DNA of 64,000 nucleotides. Source: Ceratothoa steindachneri (taxonomy: Eukaryota; Arthropoda; Malacostraca; Isopoda; Cymothoidae). A program made the translations under genes and the position numbers. The notes beneath the pieces were generated by a model. That model did no database searches. It had not been told where the DNA came from and was given only the letters and a program-made list of their open reading frames with translations. Below are positions 60,359-64,000 of the stretch, one piece after another. Positions within the stretch are counted from its first letter, which is position 1. Every line of letters begins with the position of its first letter. The stretch covers positions 155,970,848-156,034,847 of the forward strand of contig OZ018322.1 of the NCBI GenBank assembly GCA_963969495.1, in the 5' to 3' direction.

Positions 60359-60623
60359 ATTAGATACAGAATTCAGTTTTCGAGGAATGTTTACAGACTC
60401 TATCATTACTAAATATACATATAGTAGTAGCTTAGTAGGTATTTATGTAGCACTATTAGTCTCTTTCATCGATGATGAGAATTCCCACCGGATAATGAAA
60501 TGCACATAAAAATCAGAATGACAATCATTGCCGAGCCCAGGGCTACAATATCCAATCCTCGTTTGACGAACCTCATGGCAAAATGTATTTGTTCGACACC
60601 AGTCAACGATGGTGGAGCCCTTT

Positions 60624-60880
60624 GTCAGCCCCCTTGGTAGAGCGCTCGTTCCACCTGAGGGGTATGTGGATTTGAATGCCACCGAAAGGCTACTCGTACC
60701 CAATGGCTAGGGTTTGGGAGCAGAACAGCTGTGGAGGCGGGAAGGGAAATGACAGCGGTGTAGTCATTGGGAATGCCCCTTGCTGGTGCGAGTGGAGGTA
60801 CTTAGCCCCGCTTGGCGAGTATCAACGTACCCACCCAATGAGCGACTTCAGTAATCCAACGCAGTAATTAATAGGCGAGC
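60624..60880 (+). repeat. Second tRNA-derived SINE, different family
   Basis: CCTTGGTAGAGCGCTCG is a strong tRNA-like box A, followed by GTGGATTTGAATGCCAC, a diverged box B. The body runs to about 60,880 and is followed by (TA)n. It differs from the SINE at 60,066. Confidence 0.6.
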
Positions 60881-60889
60881 GAGTGCTCC

Positions 60890-60891
<2 letters not shown>

Positions 60892-60954
<63 letters not shown>
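60892..60954. repeat. (TA)n microsatellite
   Basis: Pure TA, probable tail or neighbour of the preceding SINE. Confidence 0.95.
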
Positions 60955-60956
<2 letters not shown>

Positions 60957-60965
60957 AGGTGGACA

Positions 60966-61317
60966 GTATCATTAACTTCGCCTTAAAGGGAAAAAGGAAA
61001 CTCATTCTTTATAGGTGGTATCCAGAAGCATAGACTTCACAGTAAGGGAAAAAGGAAACCCATTATTTAAAGGAGGTATGTAATCTAATTAACTTCGCGG
61101 TTAAGGGAAAAAAATGAAACTCATCTATGTACTAAGCATCCAGTATTATTAACTCCACGTTATAGAAAAAGGAAACCCATCCATTATAGGAGGTATCCTG
61201 GATCATTAACTTCGGAGTTAAGGGAAAAAAGGGAACTCCTCCTTTATAGGAGTCATTCAATGTCATCAACTTCGTGGCTAAGGACAAAATGGAAACCCAA
61301 CCCCTGGTGGAGGTGTC
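60966..61317 (+). repeat. Minisatellite, six units of about 59 bp
   Basis: Each unit contains ATTAACTTCG, GTTAAGGGAAAAAGGAAAC and TTTATAGGAGGTATCC with substitutions. Six units, starting near 60,966, 61,023, 61,081, 61,141, 61,198 and 61,258; the last is the most diverged. Confidence 0.85.
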
Positions 61318-62559
61318 TATTATCCTTCTTGCTCGTCGTACGTCACCTCAGTCATTAGGAGAATGCCTCCTACAAAGGTATAGGAGCGTGATAAAAGGAT
61401 ACCAAGTATGTATTTTAATGAGAACCGTTCTCTTCTTCTCCTGGAATGGTCGTTATCTTGGATCCTGTCTATGTAGTGGAAGCCTTCGTTCCTCTCAGGT
61501 TTCTCCATATTATCTAACTTGAATGGTCTTCAGAGCTCGTCTTATGGTTACAAAAGACTACTAACTGGAGTTGACGTCCAGATCCTCCTAACTCTTATAC
61601 ATATCTCCTTTTTTCTCCAAGCAAAGTTGCCGGCATGATGGGATCTTAATTTTTTTTTTTAAAATGGCTAAGCAAATTGTGTTTCTATAGTTTTTTGCAG
61701 GATGCCCCCCTCCATTATTGCGTGAAGATATCGCGCCCACCATGCGTAGACACAGAGCAAATAGCCAATAACCATGGCCTTTTTCTTAGCTTGGATCAAG
61801 TGGGATCCAACTGTAGAAAATGTTAATCTGTGCTGGTCCTTTTTCACTGAGCCTTTTAGAGAATTAGACGAAATGCCCCAAGTAAATCAAAATGGTGGAA
61901 TCATGATATTGACGTCAAATTGAAGGAGAGGAACTGTTCATACAAGGGTAACCCAACCGAAGAAAATAATCAAATTTAGGAGCCTAACGAAGGGAATATC
62001 TAAAGGAAATACGAAGCGCTAAAAGAAAATATGAAATTCACCTTGTCAAAGAAACTAAACATAACCCTAAAAGTTTTTCGATTATGTATCCTATAGAAAC
62101 CCGATAAAGGAAACAATAAGACCTCTAAAAAATGACAATAACGGTATTTATAAACGAAAACGAAGATAAGTAGTCGCGTAATTAGGGTGGTAGGGCATTG
62201 GGTCATGGCCCCCCTCAAGGCCAGGAAATTCTTTACAACTTTTTTTGAAACTATTTCAGTATGATTTTTATTCTATGCTAATTAATATACTAAAAATGTT
62301 TGAACATATAGAGTTCTTTTTTCTAATATTATAAAGTCATTGCATATTTTTTATTCATCTTATTTTTAATTTCTTTCATTTCAGGTCAGATCCAGGAAGT
62401 CTACATAGATGAAGAGTTCGTAGATTACTTCACGCGCCTTGAGCGTGCGACTGCAGTTAAACGGAAGGCTTCACTAGAGTCACTTCTGGAACTTTCAGAA
62501 GTCTAACTGCAAGCCCAGATACAGGAATCCTCATCCTCTTCACCAATGTTAACACTGTC
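61318..62559. other. No supported gene; possible exon-like stretch near 62.4 kb
   Basis: At about 62,386 a pyrimidine-rich stretch and TTTCAG precede an open frame encoding VYIDEEFVDYFTRLERATAV then KRKASLESLLELSEV, which looks exon-like. It may be upstream sequence of the hAT gene; I cannot identify it. Confidence 0.3.
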
Positions 62560-63170
62560 GATGTCTGTCTCACCTAGTAGAAACTTCAGTAAAGATTACA
62601 TAGGAGTTATCTACTGGCTGAAGCTCACTGATGAAGAGAAACTGCGCGTAGAAACCACACCTTGCTCTGCTCCAGTTTGTTTTCAGTGGCCTTACAGCGA
62701 GCATCAAGATGGAGGCAAAACCAGACATAAATCTCTCGGACCACAACATATAATCGGGTAGTATAGCTTCTTCACCTATTATGTAATGAAACGTGGGATA
62801 TTCTGTCGCTCTTGGAGGTTTTGGCTTCTGAAGCAATCCGAGGAAAACAATTGAATCCCCTCGTCAAAACACCCCTAGAGAAATTTGCTCACCTAACCGG
62901 CAAAATGGCTATTTGTCAGCGCATCTAGTGACCAAATTCAATGAAGATAGTGTCGCACGCGCAGAAGCGTTAAAAAAAACGATGAAGACTGGAGAAATAG
63001 CACAGGGGCTGAAAACCGCAGAGGCCAAGCAGCGCGACAAAACCCGAGCAGCTCTACGGTGGATACTCTTATCTAGTGAGTTTCTGGGTAGGCTAGGTCT
63101 ACCGCTTCGGGATCATCGCGATTCCGTAACGTTGTTGCTCCCTTTCGCAGGAACCGGCGCTGATATATAT

Positions 63171-63255
<85 letters not shown>

Positions 63256-64000
63256 CGGAGAAGGCAATTTGAAAGTGACTCTACAGCTGATGGCGGTTTT
63301 TTTTCATCGATAAAGTGTTACGGAAACATTTAACCACCACGAGTAGGAATGACACATACATTTCCCCCTTAAGCCCAGAATGAACTGATATCAGCCATTG
63401 GAACAGTAGTTCAAAAAAACAATCATTGGTGAAACAAAAGAAGCCAGATTCTTCTCTCTTCTGGCGGACGGGACCACAGATGTCTCGAGAAAGGAACAGT
63501 TAACAGTATGTACTTCCTAGGTGGTTAAATATGTGAGTGGTTTCTCGGTTTTGCTGAAGCACCTGATCTGACTGGTGCAGGGTTAGCTAAACAACTGATA
63601 CAGATTCTAAAAGATTCTGGAGTTGACATTAGAAATTTGATTGGATAGGGGTACAACGGAGCCACAGTTTTGTCAGGGAGCAAAAATAGTGTGTAAAAGT
63701 ACGTGCGTAAAGAATGCCCGTCAACCAGCTACGCATATTGTGTGTCCCATTCACTCAATCTTCGTTTGATGAAGGCGGGCGATGTACCAGATATTAGAAA
63801 GGCAGTGACGCTGATGCACAAGATTGCGGTTTCTTTTCTGACTTAAATATAAGATTGCTGAATCTTGAAGAAGAGATCAAGGAAGAGTGTAATGAAGCCA
63901 CTCATTCGCGTCTGAAACTTTACTGCATTACTAGATGGGTGGAGCTCCAGGAAGCATTTCACATATTCAAAGAACTACTACCCGCCATCAAAGTGTTGCT
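62560..64000 (+). pseudogene. hAT-type transposase (ZMYM1-like layout), right-truncated by window
   Basis: Plus strand. N-terminal part with TDEEKLRVE and, after stops, YSFFTYYVMKRGIFC, possibly a degenerate TTF-type zinc finger. Then SVARAEALKKTMK, LRWILLSSEFLGRLGLPLRD and HRDSVTLL (the LGRQGL-LRGHRDS block). A (TA)n of about 92 bp interrupts at 63,162-63,253. RNase H-like core: TKEARFFSLLADGTTDVSRK (first catalytic Asp block), GFLGFAEAPDLTGAGLA, NLIG-GYNGATVLSGSKNSV, ECPSTSYAYCVSHSLNLRLM, and ITRWVELQEAFHIFKELLPA at the right edge. Stops at several sites (for example TAG before GYNGAT, TAA in SV-KYV) indicate a dead copy. The C-terminal dimerisation region lies beyond the window. Confidence 0.82.
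63162..63253. repeat. (TA)n microsatellite inside the hAT gene
   Basis: TA run with one AAT interruption, between the HRDS block and the DDE-like core. Confidence 0.95.

Overview
This 64 kb window looks like repeat-dominated intergenic DNA from an invertebrate animal. An arthropod, and within arthropods a decapod-type crustacean, fits best. The reasons are very long (TA)n and (GA)n microsatellites, Penelope-like elements with GIY-YIG domains, CR1-like and Jockey-type non-LTR retrotransposons, a Ty3/gypsy element, mariner/Tc1/hAT remnants and tRNA-derived SINEs. This assignment is inferred from repeat content only. I found no convincing single-copy host gene, rRNA gene or functional tRNA gene, and no bacterial-style operon. 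Almost every coding trace is a transposable element or a fragment of one, mostly inactivated by stops, frameshifts or deletions.

Layout. 1-1.9 kb: minus-strand copy A of an uncharacterised transposase-like gene; its inverted sister copy B is at 31.3-34.1 kb and a divergent third copy at 49.8-50.1 kb. 3.1-4.0 kb: Jockey-type RNase H tail. 5.4-12.6 kb: three CR1-like LINE copies (one plus, two minus), two of which keep similar 3' UTR hairpins with a GTAA loop. 14-17.6 kb: minus-strand Ty3/gypsy remnant in which integrase precedes reverse transcriptase. 18.2-21.8 kb: a fourth CR1-like element with ORF1 (Cys-rich motif, coiled coil, SGNH-like domain) and ORF2. 22.3-24.8 kb: an endonuclease remnant and a mariner element with perfect 28 bp terminal inverted repeats. 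25.4-27.2 kb: two Penelope-like fragments. 27.6 kb: a fold-back element. 28.3-30.6 kb: a minus-strand LINE of another type.

34.7-40.9 kb: a Penelope-like fragment next to the best-preserved element of the window, a 5.6 kb LTR retrotransposon (35,234-40,862). It has near-identical LTRs, a primer-binding-site candidate, a polypurine tract and one open reading frame of 724 codons from its first ATG. That frame encodes a Gag N-terminus, zinc knuckle, protease and RNase H, but lacks capsid, integrase and the reverse-transcriptase catalytic core, so it reads as a recently mobilised non-autonomous derivative.

41-51 kb: SINE copies, one arranged as a 350 bp palindrome, a Jockey-type RT fragment, a Tc1-like fragment and another Penelope-like fragment. 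51.3-55.5 kb: a block of direct repeats around a GC-richer insert. 55.9-57.1 kb: a pseudogene of a multicopy family of unknown function. 58.3-61.3 kb: two degenerate minisatellites (about 40 and 59 bp units) and two tRNA-derived SINEs. 62.6-64 kb: a hAT-type transposase running off the right edge.

The genes do not form a pathway. The common theme is parasitic elements nested in or beside (TA)n tracts. The parts most worth following are the IN-before-RT gypsy family with its internally deleted but open derivative, the inverted transposase-like copies, and the GTAA hairpins.
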